A stretch of DNA of 64,000 bases. Origin: Lentisphaerota bacterium (lineage in GTDB: Bacteria > Verrucomicrobiota > Lentisphaeria > Victivallales > Victivallaceae). The position numbers and the translations under genes are program-made. A model generated the notes under the pieces. It was not told the origin of the DNA. It worked only from the letters and a program-made list of their open reading frames with translations, and did not search any database. The first letter of the stretch is position 1; each line of letters starts with the position of its first letter. Below, one piece after another: positions 26,194-34,956 of this stretch. The DNA lies in the NCBI GenBank assembly GCA_015061685.1, contig SUWD01000006.1:58029-122028 (forward strand). Direction: 5' to 3'.

Positions 26194-28395
26194 ATGACTG
26201 CTGAACGCAAATGGCTGGGACGCTGGATCAATGACGGCAAAACAATGATTACTCCCAACGCTGAATTTGACAATGCCCCCTATTTGAGAAAAACTTTTGA
26301 ATGCACTCAAACTCCGGAAAAAGCAACCATTTTTCTGTGCGGCTTGGGATGGCACGTATTGTATGTCAACGGTCAAAAAGCAGATGACCGGGTACTTGCA
26401 CCGACAATAACTCAATTTGATAAGCATGTGAGTTTTATTGAATATGATGTTACCCGGCTGTTGAAAACAGGAAAAAATGCCGTGTGCGTCCTTCTGGGAA
26501 ACGGATTGTACAACTGCCGGGTGCATAAGTGGAGTTTTGACAAAGCTCCGTGGCGGGATTATCCGAAACTTTTGTGCGATATTGTTATTGACGGGAAAAC
26601 GGTTGCCAAAAGCGATTCCAGTTGGAAAACTCATCCCAGCCCGGTTACTTTCAACGAGTTGCGTAACGGTCAATATTTTGATGCCAGACAGGAAATTCCC
26701 GGCTTCGCCGATCCGGACTTCCCGGATGATCAGTGGGATAACGCCGCATTGTGCGTCCCTCCCGGTGGCAGAGTGGTGCAGGAAAATATGCCGCCATGCA
26801 AAGTCATGCAAAGTTATCCGGCTGTAAGTAAAAAAAATCTCGACAACAATATTGCGATATATGACTTCGGCACCAATCTTACCGGCTGGTGCCGGATCAA
26901 AGTCCGGGGAAAAGCCGGCAGTAAAGTTGAATTGAACTATACGGAAAAAATCGACACGGATTCCGGTGAAATCGACACTAAAGAAATCAATCCTTACGAA
27001 AATTTCGGTAAATTTCAAACCGATCAATATACTCTCAAAGGTGATCCTGACGGCGAATTTTATGAGCCGGATTTCACCTATCACGGATTCCGTTATGTCC
27101 AAGTCAAATTGTCCGGAAAAATGGAAGTCGCGGATATCCATGCCCAATTCGTGCATACTGCGTTCACAGTTACAGGGAACTTCGACTCATCAAGCAAGGT
27201 GCTGAATTCTTTACAGCGTAACACTCTGCAAAGTTTCAAATCCAACTACACCGGGATCCCCACCGATTGCCCGCACCGGGAAAAAAACGGCTGGACCGGT
27301 GATGCCGCCATCGTCGCTGAAAGCGGATTGTGGAATTTTGACATGGAAAAATCATATTCCCATTTTCTGCAGATCCTGGCAGATACTCAACGCCCCAACG
27401 GTCAACTCCCCGGAATCGCCCCGTCTGCCGGATGGGGATACAACTGGGGCAGCGGTCCGGCGTGGGATACCCTGCTGTTTGAGTATCCGTGGCAAATATA
27501 CTGCTTTTACGGCAAAAATGAACTCATAAAAAAATATTACAGCAATTTTCAACTCTATCTGGAGTATTGTGAAAACCTCTCGGAAAATCATCTTCTTAAT
27601 TTCGGTCTGGGAGACTGGTGTCACTGGAATCGCAGGGCAATCACTCCGGTCGAAGTCACTTCCAGCGGATACTATTACCAGAATGTTTCGCGGATGGCAT
27701 TTTTTGCTGACTTGCTGGACAAAAAACAGGATGCCGCAGATTACCGGAAACTGGCAGAAAATATCCGAACTTCGTTTCTGGAAAAATTTGCCAATCCTGA
27801 CGGTTCTTTCGCAGACCAATCCCCTACTGCTACTGCGGCAGCATTGTTTTTTTCTCTTGCAGAAGAAAACAACATTCAAAAAAGCGTAGATTTTCTGGTA
27901 AAACAAATCCGGGAGCGGCAGCACAAAGCCGATTTCGGTATTCTGGGAGCAAAATATGTGCCGGAGGTGCTGGCAGATCACGGTTTTGCCGATGACGCAT
28001 TTGAGATCATCACCCAGAAAGAATTCCCCGGCTGGGGATGGCAGATCGCACAGGGAGCAACAACGCTCTGGGAAAACTGGAACGGAAAAAATTCCCAAAA
28101 TCATATCATGTTCGGCTCGATTTCAGCATGGATGTACAAATACCCCGGCGGCATAAAAATTCTGCCGGAAACTCCGGGATTCCGTAAATTCATGATCAAA
28201 CCGTGTTTTGTAGAAAAACTTGACCGGGTAAATGCGTTTCACATCTCTACTTACGGGATCATCCGCAGTAATTGGAAAAAGATCAACGGCAAAACTGTCT
28301 GCCATTTTGAGATCCCCTCCGGTACTCAAGCAGAAATCATCCTCCCCGGACAAATCATACCGGAAGCAAGCGGAATATTGGATTTAACATTTTAA
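26194..28395 (+). CDS. Alpha-L-rhamnosidase (GH78-like)
   Basis: 733 residues, without a signal peptide. Order: N-terminal jelly-roll (WLGRWINDG, APYLRKTFEC, VLYVNGQKADDRVLAP), a middle sandwich, (alpha/alpha)6 barrel with DCPHREKNGWTGDAA (catalytic region) and ATTLWENWNG (second acidic residue), then a C-terminal sandwich (SAWMYKYPGGI onwards). GH78 removes terminal alpha-L-rhamnose from glycans or glycosides. It lies 43 bases after the pseudopilin. The weak ribosome-binding region could indicate read-through from the upstream genes. A cytoplasmic location would mean import of oligosaccharides. Confidence 0.92.
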   Translation: MTAERKWLGRWINDGKTMITPNAEFDNAPYLRKTFECTQTPEKATIFLCGLGWHVLYVNGQKADDRVLAPTITQFDKHVSFIEYDVTRLLKTGKNAVCVLLGNGLYNCRVHKWSFDKAPWRDYPKLLCDIVIDGKTVAKSDSSWKTHPSPVTFNELRNGQYFDARQEIPGFADPDFPDDQWDNAALCVPPGGRVVQENMPPCKVMQSYPAVSKKNLDNNIAIYDFGTNLTGWCRIKVRGKAGSKVELNYTEKIDTDSGEIDTKEINPYENFGKFQTDQYTLKGDPDGEFYEPDFTYHGFRYVQVKLSGKMEVADIHAQFVHTAFTVTGNFDSSSKVLNSLQRNTLQSFKSNYTGIPTDCPHREKNGWTGDAAIVAESGLWNFDMEKSYSHFLQILADTQRPNGQLPGIAPSAGWGYNWGSGPAWDTLLFEYPWQIYCFYGKNELIKKYYSNFQLYLEYCENLSENHLLNFGLGDWCHWNRRAITPVEVTSSGYYYQNVSRMAFFADLLDKKQDAADYRKLAENIRTSFLEKFANPDGSFADQSPTATAAALFFSLAEENNIQKSVDFLVKQIRERQHKADFGILGAKYVPEVLADHGFADDAFEIITQKEFPGWGWQIAQGATTLWENWNGKNSQNHIMFGSISAWMYKYPGGIKILPETPGFRKFMIKPCFVEKLDRVNAFHISTYGIIRSNWKKINGKTVCHFEIPSGTQAEIILPGQIIPEASGILDLTF

Positions 28396-28504
28396 GCATC
28401 GTTTCTGCAATATTAGTGCAGAAAATAAATGCAGGCATATTGAAAAAATCACTTACGCAGTATATATTTAACAGTCTTTAACGCTGAAATAAGGAACTGT
28501 CATT

Positions 28505-29815
28505 ATGAAAACTGCTGCTGAACTGCACTCTATCGTCATTGATTCAGTTAATTCCCGCCGGGAAGAGATCATCGCCATCGCAGAACGCATACTCCACAAC
28601 CCGGAAACCGGTTATCAGGAATTCAAAACCGCCGCTCTCGTCGCAGATGAATTGCGGAAACTCGGACTCGAACCCAAAGAAGGTCTCGCCGTAACCGGTA
28701 TCCGTGCCGATATCGACAGCGGAAAACCCGGCCCCAGAATCGCTATTATGGGTGAACTTGACGCCCTCCCCGTACCATCACATCCTTTCGCAGATCCGGA
28801 AACCGGTGCCGCACATGCCTGTGGACACTACGCCCAAATCGCTATGATGCTGGGTGCGGCAGCCGCCCTCATCCCCATTATCAAAGAACTCTCCGGCTCG
28901 ATCGCCTTTATCGCTGTCCCCGCCGAAGAATTCCAGAAACTTGAATACTGCAAGGAGTTGATCCGGCAGGGGAAAATCACCTACTGCGGGGGGAAACCCG
29001 AATTTATCAAATGCGGATTGCTGGATGATATCGACGCGGTTTTGCTCATTCATGCCGGACATGACACATTCACCCCGGAAAGTTTCAACGGCTTCTGCAT
29101 GAAACAGATCATTTTCAACGGACGTGCCGCCCACGGCGGTCTCCGCCCCTGGGATGGCATCAATGCCGCCTCAATGGCACGGCAGGCTCTCAATATGATC
29201 GACGCCCAGAGAGACACTTTCGATGACAAAGATTCTGTGCGTATCCACGGAATCATCTCCGACGGCGGTACTGCGGTCAACGTCGTGCCGCACCGTGCGG
29301 AAATGGAATTGCAGGTGCGGGCAAAAACCCCCGAAGCAATTCGCAACGCCTGCAATGTGGTTGACCGCTGTGTAAAAGCCGCCGCAATGGCATTCAACAG
29401 CAGTGTGACCATCAACAACCTCGGCGGTTATATGCCCTACCGCACCACCCCGGAACTGGATCAGATCCACGCCGAAAACCTGAAAAAACTTACCGGCGGC
29501 ACGCTGGGCAGCTGCGGACACCGCGGTTCATCGACCGACATGGGCGATGTCAGCATGATCATGCCTGCACTGCACGCTTACTCCGGCGGATTTACCGGGG
29601 CCCCGCATACTAAAGACTTCGTAGCGACCGATCCGGAAAAAGCTTATGTCAACGGATCAAAGCTGCTGGCGATGGATGCCATCACCCTGCTTGCAGGAAA
29701 CGGAGAAACCGGCAAATTCATCGCCTCATTGCCCGTGCCTTTGAGCAAGAAAGAGTATCTTGAATACAAGGAGCTTTTCTGTTCAAGCGAAACTTTCAAC
29801 GCTGGACAGAATTAA
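28505..29815 (+). CDS. M20 amidohydrolase (AbgB-like)
   Basis: 436 residues of the M20/ArgE family, closest in pattern to p-aminobenzoyl-glutamate hydrolase subunit B. Metal ligands HACGHYAQ near residue 100, dimerisation domain after RAAHGG, and SSTDMGDVSMIMPALHAYSGG with a C-terminal HTKDF ligand. The usual Glu pair is seen as PAEEFQK. Hydrolyses an amide bond in an unknown substrate. AAGGA lies nine bases before the ATG. It ends just upstream of a strong bidirectional terminator and is cleanly separated from the accessory cluster that follows. Confidence 0.88.
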   Translation: MKTAAELHSIVIDSVNSRREEIIAIAERILHNPETGYQEFKTAALVADELRKLGLEPKEGLAVTGIRADIDSGKPGPRIAIMGELDALPVPSHPFADPETGAAHACGHYAQIAMMLGAAAALIPIIKELSGSIAFIAVPAEEFQKLEYCKELIRQGKITYCGGKPEFIKCGLLDDIDAVLLIHAGHDTFTPESFNGFCMKQIIFNGRAAHGGLRPWDGINAASMARQALNMIDAQRDTFDDKDSVRIHGIISDGGTAVNVVPHRAEMELQVRAKTPEAIRNACNVVDRCVKAAAMAFNSSVTINNLGGYMPYRTTPELDQIHAENLKKLTGGTLGSCGHRGSSTDMGDVSMIMPALHAYSGGFTGAPHTKDFVATDPEKAYVNGSKLLAMDAITLLAGNGETGKFIASLPVPLSKKEYLEYKELFCSSETFNAGQN

Positions 29816-29835
29816 TTCCGGCCAACTCTCCTGAA

Positions 29836-29883
29836 AAAAAAGATATTATGAGAGATTTTTGTGTCCCTCATAATATCTTTTTT
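29836..29883. terminator. Strong bidirectional terminator
   Basis: A 17-base perfect stem (29836-29852 with 29867-29883) whose lower half is an A-tract/T-tract, loop of 14 bases. It separates the plus-strand sugar locus from the convergent end of the 29.9-40.3 kb cluster. Confidence 0.92.
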
Positions 29884-29928
29884 ATACACGTTCAACAACT
29901 GAGTTCTGCCTGAATGACTTGGGTTGTA

Positions 29929-30645
29929 TCAAAAAAAGTCGCTGATGTTGAAGTAGTATTCCGTTTGGTAAGTGATCTTGCACGCTTCTTTGCGGGCGAG
30001 ATTGCGTTCTCTGCCAACCGGATCATCTTTATAGCAATCGTGACTTTCCCAGTCTGCTTTGAGTTCAAGCCACTCCTTTTCCGGATAGGCGGTGACTTCG
30101 ACCAGAATATAATCATGCGGCACTCCGTTTATATCCATCAAACGTTGTTCAATGGTACAGGAATCCAACTCCTCAAAACGCATTCCTGCCGGACGGTTGA
30201 AGATCAACTCTTCGCGGATGCGTTTGTCGATAAAGGCGTATTCCAGCGAAACGCCGTCAAACTTCTCATCGGGATTGATTTCCTGATCGAACTCTTTGAC
30301 GATGACGGCGTGTTCGGCATCATATCCCCAGCCTCCGGAAAAGTTGCATTGATCAGCGGTTCGGGGGAAGTGTTCACGCAATATCTCTCTCGGTGATGGG
30401 TAATCATCCGGCAAGCGGTATTGCTCTCCTGAAACAGCATCTCCGGAAGGCGGATTGGGATTGATCCCCATGATCCAGTTGTCATTATCATTAACTGTCT
30501 CTGCTGCCATTATCTGCTCTAAAGCTTCTGAAAATTCCTTATCCATTTCTTCGGATTCTTCAAGCAGTTTTTCAAGTTCTGCCTGCGTTTCAGCAAGTTC
30601 TTTTTGCAAATCCGCCCATTCCTGCTTTTCTTTGTCTGTCATCAT
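29929..30645 (-). CDS. Coiled-coil protein of the kinase/vWA cluster, unknown
   Basis: 238 residues. The first 50 residues are a strong acidic coiled coil (QKELAETQAELEKLLEESEE), followed by a soluble acidic domain containing NFSGGWGYDAEHAVIVKE and a mid-region with YILVEVTAYPEKEW. No known family is recognised. AAGGA precedes the ATGATG at 30645, whereas the farther in-frame ATG at 30663 overlaps the vWA stop codon by ATGA; either start keeps the genes coupled. It is the last gene of the cluster, close to the terminator. Confidence 0.6.
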   Translation of the reverse strand: MMTDKEKQEWADLQKELAETQAELEKLLEESEEMDKEFSEALEQIMAAETVNDNDNWIMGINPNPPSGDAVSGEQYRLPDDYPSPREILREHFPRTADQCNFSGGWGYDAEHAVIVKEFDQEINPDEKFDGVSLEYAFIDKRIREELIFNRPAGMRFEELDSCTIEQRLMDINGVPHDYILVEVTAYPEKEWLELKADWESHDCYKDDPVGRERNLARKEACKITYQTEYYFNISDFF

Positions 30646-30659
30646 TGAATTTTCCTTTA

Positions 30660-31253
30660 TCATTTGTTCCGATTCCTGATACCGGTTGCGAAGGAAGCCA
30701 CATCAGCACACAAACAGGCAATCCCTGTTGAATCAGCAACAAAACCTTTGCAGAAATTTTCTCTTATTCCTAATGCTGAACCGGTTTCAAACGCGTCCTG
30801 ATTGGCGGCGAGGAAAAGGAACTCCCACTTGTAAACATCCTGCTGGTGTTCAATGCGTTTTTTGACATCATCGGTGCTGAACTCTTTGCTGGCATTTTCT
30901 TCTCCATCGGTGATAATCACGCAAAGGACATTTTCCGGACGTTCAGTTTCGGGCATCTCGGCAAATTCTTTTCCCATGGTGTCAATTGCGGTGCAAACGG
31001 CATCATTCAATGCAGTCATTCCGCTGCAGGTGTATTTCGCCATAAGGTCATCTTTGAACAACGCAAGATCTGCCGATTTGACCAGACGTTCCACTTCATC
31101 GGAGAATTGGAAAAGATCAAACACGGTTTTCCCCGGCTCTTCCCGCTGTTTATCCAGAAACGTATTGAAACTGCCTTTGATGTCACTTTCAATGTCACTC
31201 ATTGAGCCTGATGCATCCAGTATGATGCAAATGTGGGTGTAATCTTTTTTCAT
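30660..31253 (-). CDS. vWA domain protein with complete MIDAS
   Basis: 197 residues, almost one von Willebrand factor A domain. MIDAS DASGSMS (residues 13-19), the distal Thr in CSGMTAL and the Asp of ITDGEEN are all in place, so a metal-dependent ligand surface is likely. No signal peptide or membrane helix, so it is cytosolic, as in TerY-like proteins. vWA proteins of this type often team with AAA ATPases and with Ser/Thr kinases (TerY-P systems); a Ycf46-like ATPase and a kinase are in this cluster, but no PP2C phosphatase. GAGG lies six bases before the ATG. Confidence 0.88.
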   Translation of the reverse strand: MKKDYTHICIILDASGSMSDIESDIKGSFNTFLDKQREEPGKTVFDLFQFSDEVERLVKSADLALFKDDLMAKYTCSGMTALNDAVCTAIDTMGKEFAEMPETERPENVLCVIITDGEENASKEFSTDDVKKRIEHQQDVYKWEFLFLAANQDAFETGSALGIRENFCKGFVADSTGIACLCADVASFATGIRNRNK

Positions 31254-31310
31254 TTTGTACCTCTTTTTGTTGATGTTTGTGTTTTTATGACATCATATAA
31301 TGCGTTGAAA

Positions 31311-31523
31311 TTACTCAACTTTTTTGAAAACCATCTCTTTAAAAGCGTAGAAAAGTCCAACCGGTATCGCCAGAATGATCGCTCCAGCAACGATAGCAGG
31401 CAGAATGAATAAAATCGCATTGAAGATGAAGTAAACGACGAAAGCTCCAATGGGTATCAATGCTAAAACAACCAACATGCCGAGGCATCCGCCGAATGCC
31501 TCCCAATCAAAAACATATTTCAT
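31311..31523 (-). CDS. 70-residue double-spanning membrane protein
   Basis: Begins MKYVFDWEAFGGCLG and has two hydrophobic helices (about 12-35 and 40-60) with a Lys-rich tail (FKEMVFKKVE). The ATG at 31523 has GGGAGG six bases upstream and is preferred to an upstream in-frame codon at 31595. A GAATAA/TTATTC-containing hairpin lies at about 31536-31573. No family recognised. The analogous small operon at 9.6-10.6 kb also carries membrane proteins of this size. Confidence 0.6.
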   Translation of the reverse strand: MKYVFDWEAFGGCLGMLVVLALIPIGAFVVYFIFNAILFILPAIVAGAIILAIPVGLFYAFKEMVFKKVE

Positions 31524-31602
31524 AAAAAACCTCCCTGTGAATAAAAGTGTTTCTAACCTATTATTCGCAGAGAGTTTTAATTTTTGTCGCAGCACAGAAA
31601 AA

Positions 31603-31830
31603 TTATGGTAATTTGTGCCAGCGTTTGTAAGCCGGACAAGCCCGGTTAGTAGGAGCCTGACTGGTATTCATCAAAGCTCCGGCACACTTGGGCTGCGGAC
31701 AATATTGAGCCTGAACATACATCAGTTTGGCATTCTGAAAATCCAGACTCCGTTCTCCGCCCCAATACTCACAACTGGCACAAATCGCCTGTTTCCACTG
31801 AAACTCCGGTATCGGTGTTTTTTGTGTCAT
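31603..31830 (-). CDS. 75-residue Cys-rich protein, probable zinc binder
   Basis: Begins MTQKTPIPEFQWKQ and contains ICASCEYWGG (CxxC), YCPQPKCAGAL (C-x4-C) and a final ACPAYK Cys; five cysteines could hold a metal. A longer frame from 31869 would overlap the preceding 57-residue gene, so the ATG at 31830, five bases after that gene's stop, was chosen. No clear ribosome-binding site is seen, and translation is probably coupled. Third Cys-rich small protein of the two islands. Confidence 0.55.
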   Translation of the reverse strand: MTQKTPIPEFQWKQAICASCEYWGGERSLDFQNAKLMYVQAQYCPQPKCAGALMNTSQAPTNRACPAYKRWHKLP

Positions 31831-31834
31831 GATA

Positions 31835-32008
31835 TTACATCGGTTTGATTTCAGTGATACGGACATCATCCCAGTTGGGATTGCGGGAAAGCAGAAAATC
31901 TTTCACAGCTTCCCGGCTGATATCCGAAAGCGTAACGATCGTATTTCCCGCCGACCACGCCTGATTGGATTTACCTTTGCTCTGATACTTCACACTTGCT
32001 TTTGCCAT
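31835..32008 (-). CDS. 57-residue basic protein, unknown
   Basis: From ATG 32008 to TAA 31835. Starts MAKASVKYQSKGKSNQAW, then a serine/threonine-rich strand (GNTIVTLSDI) and a helix (REAVKDFLL), ending in DDVRITEIKPM. AGGAG is placed eight bases before the ATG. It lies between the 96-residue and Cys-rich genes. No family recognised; the pattern resembles a small alpha-beta domain. Confidence 0.6.
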   Translation of the reverse strand: MAKASVKYQSKGKSNQAWSAGNTIVTLSDISREAVKDFLLSRNPNWDDVRITEIKPM

Positions 32009-32013
32009 GATTT

Positions 32014-32304
32014 TTACTCCTGTGCTTGTTTATCATAGTTATTAAACAAATCCCGTTCTATACAATTTTTTTTATTGATTGCAGCTGATACTTCATGTAT
32101 TTTTTCTTCTGAATCACAAAGAATACCATTTTTATTTAATTTCATTCCCTTATCGATTGCAAATTCATATGTTTGCTGTTGAATTTTTTTATGTAGTTGC
32201 TCTTGATCTATTATTGAAAATCCAAGATCTTCTGCTAGCAACAAATAAGGTATTGTGATTTCCTTTTCATTGTTTTCGATCAATACACACATTCCATCTT
32301 TCAT
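32014..32304 (-). CDS. 96-residue protein of the kinase/vWA cluster, unknown
   Basis: Soluble, charged, one long helical stretch (IDQEQLHKKIQQQTYEFAID). AGGAG precedes the ATG at 32304. It lies between the propeller paralogues (stop at 32328) and the 57-residue gene (start at 32008). AT-rich codon use compared with housekeeping genes, as in the adjacent 32.3-34.9 kb genes. No family recognised. Confidence 0.55.
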   Translation of the reverse strand: MKDGMCVLIENNEKEITIPYLLLAEDLGFSIIDQEQLHKKIQQQTYEFAIDKGMKLNKNGILCDSEEKIHEVSAAINKKNCIERDLFNNYDKQAQE

Positions 32305-32327
32305 CGTTTATACTCCTCTTTTACTTG

Positions 32328-33593
32328 TCACCTGCCATTACTAATTTCTCCAATGGCATATATTTCTTCGTGGGTGTAACGTCTAATTCCAAATAACAAA
32401 ACTTTATTATTCAGCCAATATAATTTGTATATATTGAAATCACATTCTGCAATAACTTTGAAATCTCCAAATTCATACGGTTTATTTTTTTTAACAATTG
32501 CTGCCTTGAGAATATTATCCTCGCTCCTTAACACAATATTGTTTTTTATTGCTTGTGGTAAGAATTCGATATTGCAAGTGCTGGTACGACCCCATGTTGC
32601 GACTTCCCTTTCCGACATGTATAGATTATCAAGCCAGTTTTTGTCATATTCAGAAGATTCAATCCAGTTATATGCATCCCCTGAATAAAATACACCCCGA
32701 TTTGTATCTAAAAAATATTTTCCGTTGTGATATAACAATGAAGAATCTACACATTTCCCATCAAGAGAACGAGATGTTGCTTCCGTTTGCCATGGCCCAT
32801 AGAGTGACTTTGATTTCGCAATAAAATGCATTTCTTTCCATTTCGCTTTGGAAAACCATCCGTCTTCTCCATCTTTCAAATCCTGAGAACAAAGTATGAG
32901 ATATTCTTCTCCATTGAAAACAATACCATGTAACACTGCAGAATTACGAAAATTTGAATGGTAATAGTCGGGAATAGCCTCCGACTTTTCCCATTTTACA
33001 CCATCCGTTGAAATAAACAAATCTCCCCCATGTAAAAAAACGAAATAACCATTCAGTTCTTTGCGATCTCTCCATGCACCAATAGTCCAGCGCAAAGAGT
33101 CGTCATCTATTGGTAAAAAATTTTGCCCATCTTTGCTAAAATAAATTCCATCTGAATCGTAAGAAATAAACCCTTTTTCTGAAAACAGTAATAATGTTTT
33201 CCTTTTTTGTTCAATTATACTAATTTCCAAATTGTTTAAATCTATTTCATCTTTTTTTACATTTTTTCTTTTCTGTAAACTCCTTTTTTCTTTTTTTTCT
33301 GCAACTACCTTTTCTTTCTCTGCCTTTTTGGCGTCAGAAGTACGCTTCCGTTTGGCGGCAGTCAGAGTCGCAGAAGGTACTCCGATGATTTTGCAAATCT
33401 TTTTCAGCCAGTCGTCATCGCTCAAATCCGGGGGCAAATCCCGGACTTGAGCGGCTTCATCTTCGTAATCCCATCCGGCTAACCATACGTCAAAATTATC
33501 TCTGTGACTCAAAAGCACATCAATATCAAAATTTTCTCTGATGTCTTCGAGCGAGGTAATATCTTTACCATTTATTTCAATTATAAAACTCAT
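32328..33593 (-). CDS. Chimeric protein: shared N-terminal domain plus Asp-box propeller, paralogue B
   Basis: About 421 residues. Residues 1-85 are nearly identical to paralogue A (EINGKDIT, then DNFDVWLAGWDYEDEAAQVR and DDDWLKKICKIIGVPSATLTA). A Lys/Glu-rich linker follows (about 85-125). The rest reads like BNR/Asp-box beta-propeller repeats of sialidase type: IYFSKDGQNF, LFISTDGVKWE and VFYSGDAYNWI. No catalytic sialidase residues are evident and there is no signal peptide. The ATG at 33593 follows GAGGTGGG; an upstream TTG is in frame. It is coupled to the upstream paralogue. Interpreted as a cytosolic recognition or scaffold module; alternatives cannot be excluded. Confidence 0.62.
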   Translation of the reverse strand: MSFIIEINGKDITSLEDIRENFDIDVLLSHRDNFDVWLAGWDYEDEAAQVRDLPPDLSDDDWLKKICKIIGVPSATLTAAKRKRTSDAKKAEKEKVVAEKKEKRSLQKRKNVKKDEIDLNNLEISIIEQKRKTLLLFSEKGFISYDSDGIYFSKDGQNFLPIDDDSLRWTIGAWRDRKELNGYFVFLHGGDLFISTDGVKWEKSEAIPDYYHSNFRNSAVLHGIVFNGEEYLILCSQDLKDGEDGWFSKAKWKEMHFIAKSKSLYGPWQTEATSRSLDGKCVDSSLLYHNGKYFLDTNRGVFYSGDAYNWIESSEYDKNWLDNLYMSEREVATWGRTSTCNIEFLPQAIKNNIVLRSEDNILKAAIVKKNKPYEFGDFKVIAECDFNIYKLYWLNNKVLLFGIRRYTHEEIYAIGEISNGR

Positions 33594-33601
33594 TTCCCAC
33601 C

Positions 33602-34948
33602 TCAAGAAATTGTGCTTATTTCTCCGATGGCAAAAGAATCATTTTCACCATACAGCAATATTTTATCCCGGAACAGGTAGGCATATTCCGACTCAAATCC
33701 GTAAGTTGCAACCGTTTTGAACTCTCCAAATTCTTCCTTTGACAAATCAATAACAGGGGCAGCCAAAATATCACTGCCGGAAAATGTGAATGCAATTTTA
33801 TTTTTGTACAATCGCGGCGCACTTCGGAAGGCATACGGGTTGTAAATATAAAATCTGTCGCTGTCGTCATCAAAATTTGCATAGGCGAACCGGTTTATTA
33901 CCAAGCCATCAAGCCATTTGTCGCTTGAATCAGCTTTGATCCAAGATTCCGCATCATCTGAATAATAGACGCCATTATCATAAGTTGAATATCCGTAATC
34001 AGAAGTAATTCTTCTTATCTCCGGATCATCCTCCTCACGGTGATAAATATCCAAAAAGTATTTCCCTTTGCCAAAATAAAGATCCGATACGCTTAAGTTT
34101 TCCAAATCGCCGAGTTCCTGCCGGATGTATGGACCTTCAAGAGATTCTGCTTTTATAATGTAGTAAGCTCTTTTACATTCACCTCTCCTAATCCATCCGC
34201 CCAATATGCCTTCTGCCACTTGGCGATCTTGCTGGCACAAAAACATATATTGCTTTCCATCAAAAAGAACACTGTTAATATAGGGGCTTTCAAAGCCGCC
34301 CTCTTGAACTATATATTCTAAAAATTTTCTTCGCGGAATCTGATGCCAATTCACACCGTCTTTTGAAAACGATATACCGATTGCAGAATCCATATCATCG
34401 GAACAAACAGAAGATTCTATGAAAATAAAACAATCATTGAGGTAATAACAATCTGCGTAACATGAAGTACCCGGATCAATTTCAATAAAACTTTCCGCAT
34501 CTTTACTGAATAACCAATCTCCATTAGCATTTGTACTGATAATTCCAGCATCACAAACCAAACGTGGTCGCTTTTGCGGAAATTTTGGAGTAACAGTAAT
34601 TCTCAAATTGTTTACGGAAAGTTCTTTTTTCTTTTTTTGAGCCTTCTTTTTTTCGGGTACTGCTTGTTTGGCTTTCGTGGCTTCTGCTTCTGCCCTTGCC
34701 CGCTTTTTAGCGGCAGTCAGGGTCGCGGAAGGAATTCCGATGATTTTGCAGATCTTTTTCAGCCATTCATCATCGCTCAAATCCGGGGGTAATTCCCGGA
34801 CTTGAGCGGCTTCATCTTCGTAATCCCATCCAGCCAACCACACATCGAAATTTTCTCTATATTTCAAAAGAATATCAATATCAAAATTTTCTCTGATATC
34901 TTCGATCGTGGTAATATCCTTACCATTTATTTCAATTATGAAACTCAT
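33602..34948 (-). CDS. Chimeric protein: shared N-terminal domain plus Asp-box propeller, paralogue A
   Basis: About 448 residues. Same N-terminal module as paralogue B (residues 1-80 nearly unchanged), a linker rich in Ala/Lys/Arg (KKRARAEAEATKAKQAVP), then a propeller-like part with WLFSKDAESF, ISFSKDGVNWH and VYYSDDAESWI Asp-box-like hairpins. The C-terminal parts of A and B are much more divergent than the N-terminal parts, suggesting diversification of a recognition face. GAGGAGA precedes the ATG at 34948, nine bases after the ATPase stop codon. No known family was assigned by eye. Confidence 0.62.
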   Translation of the reverse strand: MSFIIEINGKDITTIEDIRENFDIDILLKYRENFDVWLAGWDYEDEAAQVRELPPDLSDDEWLKKICKIIGIPSATLTAAKKRARAEAEATKAKQAVPEKKKAQKKKKELSVNNLRITVTPKFPQKRPRLVCDAGIISTNANGDWLFSKDAESFIEIDPGTSCYADCYYLNDCFIFIESSVCSDDMDSAIGISFSKDGVNWHQIPRRKFLEYIVQEGGFESPYINSVLFDGKQYMFLCQQDRQVAEGILGGWIRRGECKRAYYIIKAESLEGPYIRQELGDLENLSVSDLYFGKGKYFLDIYHREEDDPEIRRITSDYGYSTYDNGVYYSDDAESWIKADSSDKWLDGLVINRFAYANFDDDSDRFYIYNPYAFRSAPRLYKNKIAFTFSGSDILAAPVIDLSKEEFGEFKTVATYGFESEYAYLFRDKILLYGENDSFAIGEISTIS

Positions 34949-34956
34949 AGCTCTCC

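Noticed and set aside
26173..27156. Minus-strand 327-codon frame opposite the rhamnosidase
   Set aside because: Low-complexity antisense product without motif; the plus-strand frame has full GH78 marks.
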